Shown here piece after piece: positions 23,104 through 33,296 of a DNA stretch of 64,000 nucleotides. Origin of the DNA: Clarireedia homoeocarpa (Eukaryota > Ascomycota > Leotiomycetes > Helotiales > Rutstroemiaceae); NCBI GenBank assembly GCA_001465935.1, contig LNKV01000036.1:124001-188000 (forward strand). Reading direction: 5' to 3'. The position numbers were made by a program, and so were the translations under genes. The stretch's first letter is position 1; every line of letters begins with the position of its first letter. The notes under the pieces were generated by a model. It did not search any database, was not told the origin of the DNA, and saw nothing but the letters and a program-made list of their open reading frames with translations.

Positions 23104-23808
23104 ATGGCAACTCGCAGCTACACCCCCCTTCCTCACAACCGACAGCTCCGAAATCGAGATGGGACTGGGAGAGCCGTAACAGCTCGGAGTGTCGGGAAGA
23201 CGTTCGTCCTATTCGCCAATTTGCCTGACGAGCTCCAAGTTCTTATTTGGAGGATTGCGGTTCACTCCATCCCATGTGGTATCATCGAAATCGACATCAG
23301 GAGAAGTCCTATATTCAATCCCCCTTTTGGCAAGTATCCCGGTCTACTACAAGCATGTCATGACTCACGGGTCGAGTTTCTAAGGCGATATAGCATCAAT
23401 CTGAATTTTACCTTTGGCAATTACCACCATTGGTTCGATACCGAAAGGCAAATTCTGTGTTTTATGACCAGCAGGTTCTTATTTTTCTTGGATAAAAGAA
23501 TTAAACACGTGGCAGTGCGCATCGACGAGCTTGATATTTTCCAACCTCCGCCACTTCCAGATGTCCCTTACCTCACCTGGCTTTTTGATGAAATGGATGG
23601 CTTTGCAGATGACTTGTCGCATCTAAAATCGTACTTTATGGTTCGGAAAAACCTCCAGGGCTTGAAACCAGAGAATTTCAGTAAAAAGATCGAGGCTGAT
23701 CTTGAAGAGCATATCAAAGAGCTCAAAGATGAGACATTCACTCAATTCGTACGTAGGGCTAAACCACGCTTCGTTACTTATGACCAGTTGTGTCGCGACT
23801 GGAATTGA
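23104..23808 (+). CDS. 2EXR-domain protein, first copy
   Basis: Predicted 234-residue protein from the ATG at 23104; upstream codons exist only by way of a TTG. The block FANLPDELQVLIWRIAVHSIP is the F-box-like 2EXR signature, followed by LLQACHDSRVEFLRRY, which matches the usual Leu-x-x-Ala-C/S-x-x-S-R motif of the domain. The C-terminal third is charged and helical. 2EXR proteins are expanded in filamentous ascomycetes, and no molecular function is settled. No intron, signal peptide or membrane segment. It faces a second 2EXR gene (25223-26068, minus) tail to tail in a repeat-flanked zone. The two share the domain but little else, so they are not a recent duplication. Confidence 0.75.
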   Translation: MATRSYTPLPHNRQLRNRDGTGRAVTARSVGKTFVLFANLPDELQVLIWRIAVHSIPCGIIEIDIRRSPIFNPPFGKYPGLLQACHDSRVEFLRRYSINLNFTFGNYHHWFDTERQILCFMTSRFLFFLDKRIKHVAVRIDELDIFQPPPLPDVPYLTWLFDEMDGFADDLSHLKSYFMVRKNLQGLKPENFSKKIEADLEEHIKELKDETFTQFVRRAKPRFVTYDQLCRDWN

Positions 23809-25222
23809 CTATTCGTCAGGAGTAAATACACCAGGCCACGAACTACGAGTGACTCAGTGGTGGTGCGCGGTGATTGCTACGGACTACTTTATTCAGCATG
23901 TTCGTCAGGAGTGGTGGAGTTAAGGTAAGGAGGGTAAGCCGACCAAATATTATATGTTTTGAATTGGTTAGTAACTTGATATAGCACAATAATTGAGGTG
24001 AACTTTTCTAGAAATGAAAAGTAATGAATCTCGCGAGAGAATTGCACAGTAAGAATAATTATGTATAACGACAGATGACGGTATATAACTGATGAGAATT
24101 TCTGGGACGGTATCTGGATATCTGGAATGTAATTATTAATTAATGATAAACTTTGGGGATAGTTAACGATCGTAGAATATGCAAGGTCAACGGCAGTGTT
24201 ACTGTGTTACTACGTGTTAGACTAGATCGACTGCTCACGCGCAGGCATGGTGTATGTTATTCGATCACTACTCCTAACTTAAAATCAAAAGAGGTTCAAC
24301 ACTGGGCAACATATAGCCAAGAGCTTAAGACGATCGCTACCACACCGTTTCCAATATCTCATGTTGCGAAGTTCTTCAGACTTGTTCTGCATACAGGCTG
24401 GAAAGGAATTAGCCTGTTTCGTAGCATTCTGGATGTGCGTGCCACTTACCACAATAGTATATTCTATCTCTTGCTCGGATATTCATTCCATAGTGATGTT
24501 TTGACAATCTATAGTAGCTGTGATGCCAAGGATCTTACTTTGAAGTTCGCCAGGAAGTCTTGAGAGTAGGTGGAATAAGATACAGAGTTTCACTGCTAGC
24601 TTTGGAAGGCAGCATAGTGATTGAATTTTCACTGCATTTTTTCTTTTTGGAAAATTTTCTGAGCTAGATTGCTCTGAGTTGATTGCGAAGGGAAACAGTG
24701 GTGAAGACAGTAGAATAGTATAGAAATTTCTCTGTTGCTGGTCAAAAACTAAAGCTCTTGTAGCTTGGAAACTGACTTGGGCGAGTCAACAGTTATGAAT
24801 TATCTGTCGACCACCTCCATGATTGTAGAGTTATCCTCGATATGAGTGAGACGAATTACTTCGAGATACCCACCACCTAAGATTCCAAGGGTTTAGAGAC
24901 AATTGGCATTATTGGCGATAAAACTGCTCTTGTTTGTCTGATCATGAATAGATTATATAAAGAATTGAGATGATGGATGGATGAATGTGGATTTGAATTT
25001 TTTTGGGATAAGAAACTTCATTTAGATAGACCATCAGTCAATATATAAGTGAATAAACTGGATAGTTTGGAACGGTAAGAGGAGGTTTGTTAAATTCTTG
25101 ATCTGCGGTTATGTAGGCGACATATCATACCTCTTTTGACGAGGAGATCTTCACCTAGAACTGGCTTGGAACATCGATTGGTATTTTAGTTATCGGATCA
25201 ATATGCAATTGGTTGCATTGGA
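23809..25222. other. Intergenic region between the two 2EXR genes
   Basis: Convergent 3' flanks. AT-rich and without a supported gene. A 136-codon frame at 24153 starts on TTG and resembles nothing known. Confidence 0.5.
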
Positions 25223-26068
25223 TTAAGAAGCTGGGAGCTCACTGATCAAAATAGGTATCCACTCAGGCCCTTTCCAGCGCTCATGATCTAGAGTGTACCT
25301 TGGTTCAGCATTAGGATCATACTGAAGATCATGCCCTGAATTATTATCCGAGTCAGATTCATCTGAATCATCGTCTGAAACGACCGTAAAGTCATTCCAT
25401 ATAAGCCTAGGGTGCTTGATATGATGTTTTAGGTAGCGTGTCTGCCTTTGAAGGTATCTACGGACATCATATGACCAGATAGAAGCGACATCCACTGCAT
25501 CTTGCCGATACTCTGGCCTTTCATACACCACATAGACCTTGTCAACCCGCACCTGCGATCTGAAGAACTTCTTGGCAAAATCACCAATGTACAACTTTAT
25601 CCCAGTCCGGCATGCAAGGATATTCAGTTCAAACGCTAGATTACGAACTCCGAGCCAACTCAAGAAAGTTGAGCTATCTTCATCCGGGCGCCGTATCTCA
25701 CCTCCGAGCCTCGCTCTGAAGCAGAGTGCTCCTTTCAAAAAAAGAACATCAGCGTCGTGGTTCATGTAAAACCGCTTTTTTTTAACGACGGCAAGGTCAT
25801 AACACGGTTTGGAGGCACACCGCGCGTCATGGGACACCTGCATGAGAGGTGATGAAACAGGTGAGGCTAGGTCATAAGTCGTATCTCCCTCCAGAAAAGA
25901 TCTGGGATGACGCCCGCCAGACCAATATCGAACTTTAGTTTCTAAGGTGATTGTGCGAGGATTTGCAGTCGCGAGCTCCCAGATCCTGAGTTGGATTTCT
26001 TTGGGAAATTCGCTGAAGCGTGGATATGAAGAATTATCTGGGGCTTTTAACTCTAGTGGCCGCGCCAT
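25223..26068 (-). CDS. 2EXR-domain protein, second copy
   Basis: Predicted 281-residue protein from the ATG at 26068 (MARPLELKAPDNSSYPR); the frame runs on upstream but that part looks like leader sequence. FSEFPKEIQLRIWELATANPRTI is the 2EXR signature, then PLMQVSHDARCASKPCYDL at the usual LLxVxxxSR position. The middle has DADVLFLKGALCF and a long WLGVRNLAFEL block. A Ser/Asp-rich acidic stretch (SDDDSDESDSDNNSG) and a short aromatic C-terminus follow. No intron. It lies near the inverted repeat copy at 26356. Function unknown; the domain is common in Helotiales and Sordariomycetes. Confidence 0.78.
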   Translation of the reverse strand: MARPLELKAPDNSSYPRFSEFPKEIQLRIWELATANPRTITLETKVRYWSGGRHPRSFLEGDTTYDLASPVSSPLMQVSHDARCASKPCYDLAVVKKKRFYMNHDADVLFLKGALCFRARLGGEIRRPDEDSSTFLSWLGVRNLAFELNILACRTGIKLYIGDFAKKFFRSQVRVDKVYVVYERPEYRQDAVDVASIWSYDVRRYLQRQTRYLKHHIKHPRLIWNDFTVVSDDDSDESDSDNNSGHDLQYDPNAEPRYTLDHERWKGPEWIPILISELPAS

Positions 26069-26355
26069 GTTTGTTCTCAGTAAGCCGGGTTGGTATATAT
26101 CTGTTAAGAAGCCCTTTGCAAATGATAAGATAAGTTGACTATGGCGATAGCAAAGGGAGGATAGCTTGAGCTTAATGAAGAAGCTGGGCGGTGAGAACCT
26201 AACTTGATATAACAACATATCAGTTGTTGTTAGTCCTTGATACAGGCATTGTTATCTGGAGCACAAAGGAGAGCGAATGCAAATCAAGTCGGTGCTCATC
26301 GAGTGTTCCTACAGACGAAGAATAATTCTTGGTACTAGATGATTACTTCTACATT

Positions 26356-26405
26356 GTGAAACTCCAAAAGTGACGCCACTTCTAGAGAAGTTACAATTAC
26401 GGCTT
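26356..26405 (-). repeat. Dispersed palindromic repeat, copy 3, inverted
   Basis: Reverse complement reads AAGCCGTAATTGTAACTTCT and continues to GTTTCAC, aligning along its length with copy 2 at 21223. Roughly three quarters of positions are identical by eye, with many transitions. Confidence 0.75.
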
Positions 26406-26619
26406 ATATAAGTTATATTTCACATACATCCTTTATTAAGCAATATCCATTAACCGCCGATTGCCCTATTGTTGGACAAGGTAAATCACTCCCGTACAAG
26501 CTACAGAAGTACCACAGGAGTGGTTCCCAATTACGATATTGCTCCTTACGGAATTACCCCTAATACAGGAGAGTTGGGCTATATAGGTAGCTTAGATCTC
26601 CCACTCAGTTAGAAGAATC

Positions 26620-27330
26620 ACACTTAATTCAACTAGCATTCGTATCCATATATTGTGATCAGTGTAGGAATTAGTATTTTCAGTATTTTGTATACGCCCC
26701 ACTATAGTGAGATGTATTGATTCTTGAGGATATATTCCAGTAATTAGTATTATATTCCATACTACTGATAATATACAGTTTCAGTTGAAATACTACTAAT
26801 ATTGATAATATACTGAAATACTAGAATACTCGATAGAATATAAATCTTTTAGCTAGTTGCTTTTAGCCAGTTACTAATGCTAGTATTTCTTAAAAAAGAA
26901 AGTAGACCGGGGAGAGAGAAAGTAGATCGAGAGAAGAAAGAAGAAATAGAGCTCCTTTCCCTAACTTCACAATTGCCTAATCAGGAAGTTCAAATTCCTG
27001 AACTCTTAGAAATATACTATATTCCAGTATTTCAGTATATCTTCAATATTCCTAATCTTGGTGAATATCTATATCTATATATAATATCGAATTCCTATAT
27101 ATAATCCCCAATATCAGCTACTATATTACTAATTGCATACTAAGTCCTATACTAGCTAGCTATAAATATCTTTTTTTCTGAATAGATCTTACTAGAATAG
27201 ATAATCTAGAGGTATAGTGGAGTATTCTAGAGTGTTTGTAGCTTAAATTTGACCTAGTATTTTAGTATATCCTCAATATTACCCAGATTGGCTAATATGT
27301 ACGCTTGTAGGTGGTATCACCGATTCTACG
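26620..27330. other. Strongly AT-rich block
   Basis: About 700 bases dominated by TA/AT words (AATATACTGAAATACTAG, TAATATTGATAATATAC) with few CpG or GC-rich words. This composition is usual for repeat remnants altered by repeat-induced point mutation in ascomycetes. No transposase or reverse transcriptase frame can be read. Confidence 0.6.
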
Positions 27331-27424
27331 TACGTACGTAATTAGTATGCCCGTGCAACCAGCCACCGTAATACGGCCGTACACTAATCCCTACACTGAT
27401 TGTGATACAGCTGTGCCCCGAATC

Positions 27425-27470
27425 GAAGTCGAACTAACACCTGTAGTCCTTGTGTAACGCCATTAGCTTA
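27425..27470 (-). other. tRNA-like relic with A-box and B-box words
   Basis: On the minus strand an A-box-like TAAGCTAATGG lies about 37 bases before a B-box-like GTTCGACTTC, the spacing of a polymerase III internal promoter. No acceptor or T-stem pairing can be drawn, so this is not a functional tRNA. It may be a mutated tRNA or the head of a tRNA-derived short element. Confidence 0.25.
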
Positions 27471-27725
27471 GTGTCCATCATCAGTACAGTAACACTGTAA
27501 CACTACATAGTGCGTGGAGATCATGGCATGGCTAACTTTATTCGACTTGAATACCTTTGAAAATACTTCCAGTTTTTGAGATTCGGTCTTTAAATTTATT
27601 GTTATACTATCTTCACTTTAACCTATTTCCTCCCACAGGACAACACCAATCATCATTATTTCGCAATCAGGCCATAGTTATTCACAAAATACAAGCAACC
27701 CAACGCAGTCAATTCATACCCTAAG

Positions 27726-28688
27726 CTACAACCCCCTCTCCACCTCCATCAACTCCGCAAAGCCATCCACCATCTCCGTCAACTCCTCCTCTCGAGGTGA
27801 CACGCAAGGTCTCCTCGGGCCACCCACCCTCAGCCCGCAGTATCTCTCCACCGCCGCCTTAACACCAACAAAACCGCCCTGAATTGCCACCCAATCGCCC
27901 CTTGCGACAACTGCCTGCAGTTCCCTCGCCTCCGACAACTTCCCTTCGTCAAAAAGTTTTATAATCTTCACACACGCCTTGGGCGCCAAGTTTGCCAGTC
28001 CTGCAATGACTCCCTGTCCGCCTACAACACATGTTTGTAGAGTGAAGTCTGCTGATCCACCGGTAGTGAGAAAACCCGGTTTTACGGATGCGGCGATGCG
28101 AGCGAGTTTTCCGGTGTTGCCGCAGGTGAGCTTTACGCCTACGATGTTTTTGTGCTGGGAAAGTTTCAAGATATCATCGGAAGTGAGGTCGAGCCCGTTG
28201 ACTGCGGCAGGGTAGTTGTAGATGATTAGAGGGAGTGGGCTTGAGTCTGCGACATCGCTGAAGAATTTAAGCACGGAAGCTTTGCTTAGCAGAGACCCGT
28301 AATAGCTGGGAGGTAGAATTAACGCGTAGTCGCCGCCAGAGGAAGCGGCTTCTTGGCAGAGTTCGACGGTTTCTTTTACAGATTGCGTTCCACAGCCTAC
28401 GATGAGGGGCATGAACTCTTTTCCGGCTTCATCGAGAGCCCGGCGTGTGGTAGAGGTTATGATAGCGCGCTCAGAGTGTGTAAGGTGGACTGCTTCGCCG
28501 TTGGACCCATGGGTTACGAGACCAGCAATGCCGCTGGTAGCAAGGTGAGTAGCGTGTTTGAAGACAGTAGCGACGTCGATTTCTTCAGTTGAGGGATCAA
28601 AGAATGCTAATGTAGGGACGTAGACGCCGGGAACTAAAGGTCGGGAAGGTGTAGCGTGCTCATTAGGCAGGGATTCTGAGGATGCCAT
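27726..28688 (-). CDS. DapA-family aldolase, sugar-acid (L-threo-3-deoxy-hexulosonate-like) type
   Basis: Predicted 320-residue cytosolic class I aldolase, one exon. The family forms a Schiff base between lysine and pyruvate-type substrates. Visible motifs are GLVTHGSNGEAVHLT (residues 57-70), Tyr157 in IIYNYP, the Schiff-base Lys186 in VGVKLTCGNTGKL, and GGSADFTL and GGQGVIAGLANLAP farther on. The GNTGKL after the lysine and the GSNGE start resemble fungal L-threo-3-deoxy-hexulosonate aldolases of the D-galacturonate (pectin) pathway, which release pyruvate and L-glyceraldehyde. 4-hydroxy-2-oxoglutarate aldolase is the main alternative. Length is normal. It stands alone, without other galacturonate-pathway genes in the window, and shows no sign of decay despite lying next to the AT-rich block. 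Confidence 0.85.
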   Translation of the reverse strand: MASSESLPNEHATPSRPLVPGVYVPTLAFFDPSTEEIDVATVFKHATHLATSGIAGLVTHGSNGEAVHLTHSERAIITSTTRRALDEAGKEFMPLIVGCGTQSVKETVELCQEAASSGGDYALILPPSYYGSLLSKASVLKFFSDVADSSPLPLIIYNYPAAVNGLDLTSDDILKLSQHKNIVGVKLTCGNTGKLARIAASVKPGFLTTGGSADFTLQTCVVGGQGVIAGLANLAPKACVKIIKLFDEGKLSEARELQAVVARGDWVAIQGGFVGVKAAVERYCGLRVGGPRRPCVSPREEELTEMVDGFAELMEVERGL

Positions 28689-31380
28689 CTTGTACTATTA
28701 TATTTATGTTTTTGGAACTGTGAAATTCAGACGAATTGCGTTGTGGAAATGGAAAAAAAATATCAAGTGAAAACAAGACAATAACATTTTATTATTGCAA
28801 TCCTTTTTGTCAATGTGACACATAATGTGATAGTCATACGCGGTCAGAAGGAGTTAGAAGAAAACGAGCTCACACAGCAAACTAAAAGGTAAGTGCAAAC
28901 GCCTAAAAAACAGACAAATATCTAGTTTCCGACTGTCAACCAACCATACTTTGAGCATTTGGACTTTCTCTCCCCTTGATCGGAGCCGCACTCTTGGGTA
29001 GCGGTTAAGAAGTGTCCACTTGGCATAAGAGAGATGAAAACCAAGGCGATGCTTTCTGAGTGTTTGCGGTATTCCCTGCGCCACTGCTTGAAGCAGAACT
29101 TGTATACATGTTGGAACCCCCACATCGAAGCCCACGAGCAAAAGTGGGAGGAGGGAAGGTATATCATGCGGGCAGATAGGTAATAGTAGACGCTCCCACG
29201 CTATTAGTAAAGTCTGGTTTTGGAGGTTTAGACCATAAGAGTGAGAATCAAATAAGAATTAGGAAAGTCCTGGTTAGCTCCTGAAACACGAGTAAGTTGT
29301 CGGTGGAGTGAGGAACTGGGGAAGATCCACTGCAGAGCAATTAGTGGAGTTGGTCGATCACCTGGTTTATGTCATGTAAGTAGTTGGTTGTTGCGAAAGT
29401 AATTCCCGTTATTCCCGCTAAGTTTAGATAGGAGTGAGGTATTTGATGCAGGCTTCAGAGCTTCCTTTCCTGAAAGGATAACCTTAGCAATGATCTCCAT
29501 AAGATCTTGATCCGGGGATATCCAGTCGCGACTTCTTATGTTAACTTAAAATGATCCTGCACAGTATCTTGCAGTATCTGAAACTAGATTCACATCAAAT
29601 TCTCTCCTGTTCACATTCCTTGATAAAAAGGGTTATGACATCCCTATCACCAAAATCGAATGATACAAATGCAGGTACCCGTGTTCGGTTAGTCAGTAGA
29701 ATACATTACTTCCTTGTGAAAAGATCGTGTTCATTGCTGCAGTGTCAATCAGTGCATAGAAGGAATGTGAGGGACGAAGTATGAATTTCATGAGATTTTC
29801 TTTTCTTGTGGGAAATGCTATTTGCACGAGTTGTAGGTGGCTTGAGAGACAACTTATCCCGCCTCCTCTTCACCGTAACACTTTCTCCTCGGATATGAAA
29901 CGGTAAAGAAAGTATTGGAGGAAGCTCGTCTAATAAAAGAAGGGGCAAGGGGCAATATAGAAAAATACTCTGGATATGTAATAGCTAGATTGACTGAAAA
30001 GATCTGTGGAAGGGTTAGCTAAGGATTGATACAAGTCATGTAGGCGACATTATATTGAGCATCATTTCAGACGTCTGGCAAAAGTCGAACAGAGTATCAG
30101 GATCATTAACTCTTCCCCAGTTGGGTATATATCCCATGACTGCAAGTCATCTGGTTGAAGTTATGACCCTCAATTTCAATTTCTTACCTTTATGCTGAGA
30201 AATAAGTAGCAAAAAGTATCCCTCCCTGTAAATCGATCTCAACAGTTGAGCCACTAATTACTTCCACTTTGTCCCGGTCGGAGGCTCGAGTGGAGAGCCT
30301 AGACAAGCTTTCATACACATCCCCTTTGGGGGCCCTTTTGCAGGGCCTCCCTTCCGTAAGTTGGAGTTATACTGATAGCGTTAGCGACTTCCATCCTCAA
30401 CATTTTTCTGCTCCGTCAACAGCCGTGCGGGATAGGCCCGCGTTAAAACGTTGATCACCTATCGGAGAAGGAAGAGTAGAATACAGTCTTGGTTTAGCGT
30501 GGGAACTTGAAACAACGCCGTAGGAGTCGTTGACGTTGGAAATCAGAGCAGGATCTTTTTGGAGACGAAGGATTGGTTGGCCGGCAAATAAAGATGGGGT
30601 GAGAAGGCTCGCTCGGCTCAACCGGCCAAGTCGCAGATCACGGAGAGAATGAAAGCCGATGCGGTTAAGTCGTAGATTACGGAGAGAATGAAAGCCGATG
30701 CGGTTAAGTCGTAGATTACGGAAAGCCGATACGGTCTACGAAGTACTTCGTGCTTTTTTCCTTTTAATGCTTCTTACAGTTCAATCACCAAGGACGTTAT
30801 CTTTCCTAGATTAAGCGATTGTATTCGAGGGGGGAAGTCAATGTAAGCTCCATCCCAAAGAATATCGGGAGCGGCATTTGGTCTACGATCCCCGCGTTGA
30901 GCTTGACATGGAAAGACGAACCATTGCTCCTAAGACGTGTACCACTCGTCTACTTCTACTTCTAGCTGCTCACCTACTCAAACTAGGATGGCGCGTTTTT
31001 GCTCATTGCCGTCATTCGCCATACACTTCAGCCCCTAGAAACTGTGCGACCGCACGCTGTAGATCGCCAACCTTGCGTGGCTTCACTCGCAACACTCGTA
31101 TGGCTGCTGCTGCTTTGTTATGCGGGTTCTGTGGTATTTGACGTACTAAAATCAAGATGTTGCAGGAATGATTGAAAATTCGTCACAATCACTCATATAT
31201 AACAAGCTTACCTGAAGTAAACTCATACCCATCCGGCGTGAGTCACTGAATGAGATATGGTCTTGAACATACCCCACTTCTCTATGGTATAAGGCGGCAG
31301 CAGCTACCTCATGTCCAGCTAAATACAGCATTTTCACGTCTCTGAGTCCCTCCAGCAAGCTCAAGCGAGACTGCCCAAGT
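28689..31380. other. Gene-free region with a 39-base tandem repeat
   Basis: About 2.7 kb. It includes the aldolase promoter, a 39-base repeat at 30631-30733, and otherwise nothing I can name. Short frames lack ATG starts or family resemblance. Confidence 0.5.
30631..30733. repeat. 39-base tandem repeat, about 2.6 copies
   Basis: Copies start at 30631, 30670 and 30709 with TCGYAGATYACGGA. The first two differ at two positions (C/T). The third has a deletion of the GAGAATGAA part. Confidence 0.85.
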
Positions 31381-32779
31381 ATGTCAAAATCTCGTATCAC
31401 CATCAAGGATCTTGGGTATAGCCCAGGACAGTTGGTAGCAGGGCCTAAGAATTCTATTCTCGATGTTCCAGGTTAGTTGTCAATCGTGCGAGTTGTCCTT
31501 CTTTCAAGCAAACTGTCACTGATAGCATATTTTTGGACTCATATAGGCGTCCATGTTGGACAAAACACCGTTGGAGAAGATGGTGACGATGCGCGAAAGG
31601 GACTTACTGTTATCTTTCCCCGACACCCGGATTCAATCACTGTTCCGTGTTATGCTGGAATGCATACTTTGAATGGAAACGGAGAAGTCACTGGTTCCTA
31701 TCAAATCAAAGATTGGGGTTTCACAAACACTGTATGATATCTCATAATACTCTTGCCCAGTACCTTGATATATCGCGGTAGCACACCTGGCGCGAATCCG
31801 AATCCCTATTCTCATGAGCACGCAGAGCAAGTCACTAATGCATGCTAGCCTATCGCTCTGACTAATTCTCTTTCCTTGGGCACGGTATTTCAAGCCGTCT
31901 GGACCTGGATTCTCAAACGCGCCCAAGAAAAGAACGTCAGTCTCAATGAGCTTTCTCATAACTACGGCACACCTGTCGTAGGCGAAACCGCAGACTGGCT
32001 TCTCAATGACGTTTATCAATCTGCATTAACATCGGATGAAGCTGCTGTAGCATTTGAAAATGCGTTTACGCAGCAGGAGGTACAAGAAGGCCAATATGGC
32101 GGCGGTGCCGGTATGACATGCCATATGTTTCCTGGTGGAACTGGTACCAGTTCGAGAGTCTTTGAGGGCTATACAGTTGGTGTGCTGTGCCAGAGTAACT
32201 ATGGGCACACAAGGGATCTTCAGATTGGCGGGGTGCCCGTGGGAAAACTGCTTTTAAAAGAAGAGCGAGAGTTGGCCAAGAAGGAAAAGGAGACCGAAAA
32301 GGGTGGGAAAGTCGGGGAGGGAAGTATCGTTATAATATTGATGTATGCTCCTATAGTTCACCAGATGAAGACCAGACTAATCGAACCATAGAACGGATGC
32401 CCCACTCTTACCTCACCAACTTGTTCGTGTCGCAAGACACTGTGCAGTAGGACTTGGACAAGTGGGAGGCCATGGGGTCGGGCGCAATCATTCCGGAGAT
32501 ATTGTCCTCTGTTTATCGACAGCAAATAAGACGGATGAAATCGTCAAGACACCCCAAGCAGATGGCATTTCGATCATGGAAACCAACGATATCAAGATCA
32601 TTAAGAATGAGAGTATTGAAACCTTGTTTCGCGCCGCCAGTGAGGCCACTGAAGAGGCAATCCTGAATTCAATCCTCGGCGGTAGGGCCGGTCGGACTGG
32701 CTATAAGGGTTACAAACTCGATGGATTACCCGTGGGAAAGGTCAGAGAACTTCTACAGAAGCATCTGGTGAATGTGTAA
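31381..32779 (+). CDS. S58 (P1) family aminopeptidase, DmpA-like
   Basis: Predicted 385-residue N-terminal nucleophile hydrolase. Exons 31381-31471, 31547-31731, 31849-32342 and 32392-32779; lengths 91, 185, 494 and 388 fit one frame. The N-terminal block IKDLGYSPGQLVAGPKNSIL leads across intron 1 into DVPGVHVGQNTVGED. Family motifs then follow: GMHTLNGNGEVTGS, TNSLSLGTV, YGGGAGMTCHMFPGGTGTSSR, YTVGVLCQSNYG, RDLQIGGVPVGK, EGSIVIILITDAPLLPHQL, GLGQVGGHG and NHSGDIVLCLST. In DmpA the proenzyme cuts itself at a Gly-Ser bond to expose the catalytic serine; here the matching Gly-Ser gives Ser251, leaving a beta chain of about 135 residues. A Lys/Glu-rich insert (about 20 residues) precedes the cleavage site. 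The family acts on D- or beta-aminoacyl peptides and amides. The gene is easily missed because the frame is split over four exons. Confidence 0.9.
31472..31546 (+). other. S58 peptidase gene intron 1
   Basis: GTTAGTTGTC donor, ATATAG acceptor; 75 bases. It joins DVP to GVHVG. Confidence 0.8.
31732..31848 (+). other. S58 peptidase gene intron 2
   Basis: GTATGATATC donor, CACTAATGC branch and GCTAG acceptor; 117 bases. Confidence 0.8.
32343..32391 (+). other. S58 peptidase gene intron 3
   Basis: GTATGCTCCT donor, GACTAATC branch and CCATAG acceptor; 49 bases. Splicing restores ITDAPLLPHQL. Confidence 0.85.
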
Positions 32780-33296
32780 ATTGGTTGTATCAACCGATAT
32801 CCTGCATTCCATTGCCAAGGTGGCACCAAGATTACGAATAATAAAATTACCCATGATCGCTTTCCGAGTGCATGTACAACGCGTGCGTCTCTAATTTCTG
32901 GCTGCAGTATCGGTAAGCGCTTGCTTGATTAGTCTCCAATCACAGCCAAACCCGCCGGGCGGAGATTTCCTATTTTCTTCCAGCCCCCACCGTCGGAGCA
33001 TGGGGTTATACGTGAATTAATCCTTTTGGGGCTCTTGGGGGACAAAACAGCCCTGGGATTTACTTCCGTACAAAAGTGCGAAGAGGCGCAGTGTTTTGCG
33101 TTGATGTTAGCTGAAAGAAGAATATATCCTATCACGTCCGCATTTCCCATCCCTTCTGATCTACATTGCTGTTGAGAAGATTAATCGTTCTTCTTTTCCT
33201 TGGTTTACGTTGTTACATACGTACTTTCATATATACATTCGTTCGTTTGGAAATCTAATTTATACGTTTTGGCTGCATTATAGCCAACGTAAAAAA
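32780..33296. other. Intergenic region, no gene seen
   Basis: 3' flank of the peptidase gene and promoter of the next plus-strand gene. Confidence 0.5.

Larger units (their letters stand above)
26069..27725. other. AT-rich gene-free region
   Basis: Contains the inverted repeat copy at 26356-26405, a strongly AT-rich block at about 26620-27330 and a tRNA-like relic at about 27425-27470. No gene. The last part before 27725 is the 3' flank of the aldolase gene. Confidence 0.6.

Noticed and set aside
24153..24563. 136-codon plus-strand frame
   Set aside because: Begins on TTG, lies in AT-rich DNA and resembles no family.
26877..27104. 75-codon frame inside the AT-rich block
   Set aside because: Composition follows the AT-rich background (Ile/Tyr/Leu repeats); no ATG-supported or conserved signal.
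27405..27490. A functional tRNA gene
   Set aside because: A- and B-box words are present but acceptor, anticodon and T stems do not pair.
18812..32779. A secondary metabolite cluster around the monooxygenase, aldolase and peptidase
   Set aside because: No synthase, synthetase or terpene cyclase core and about 7 to 11 kb gaps between the enzymes.
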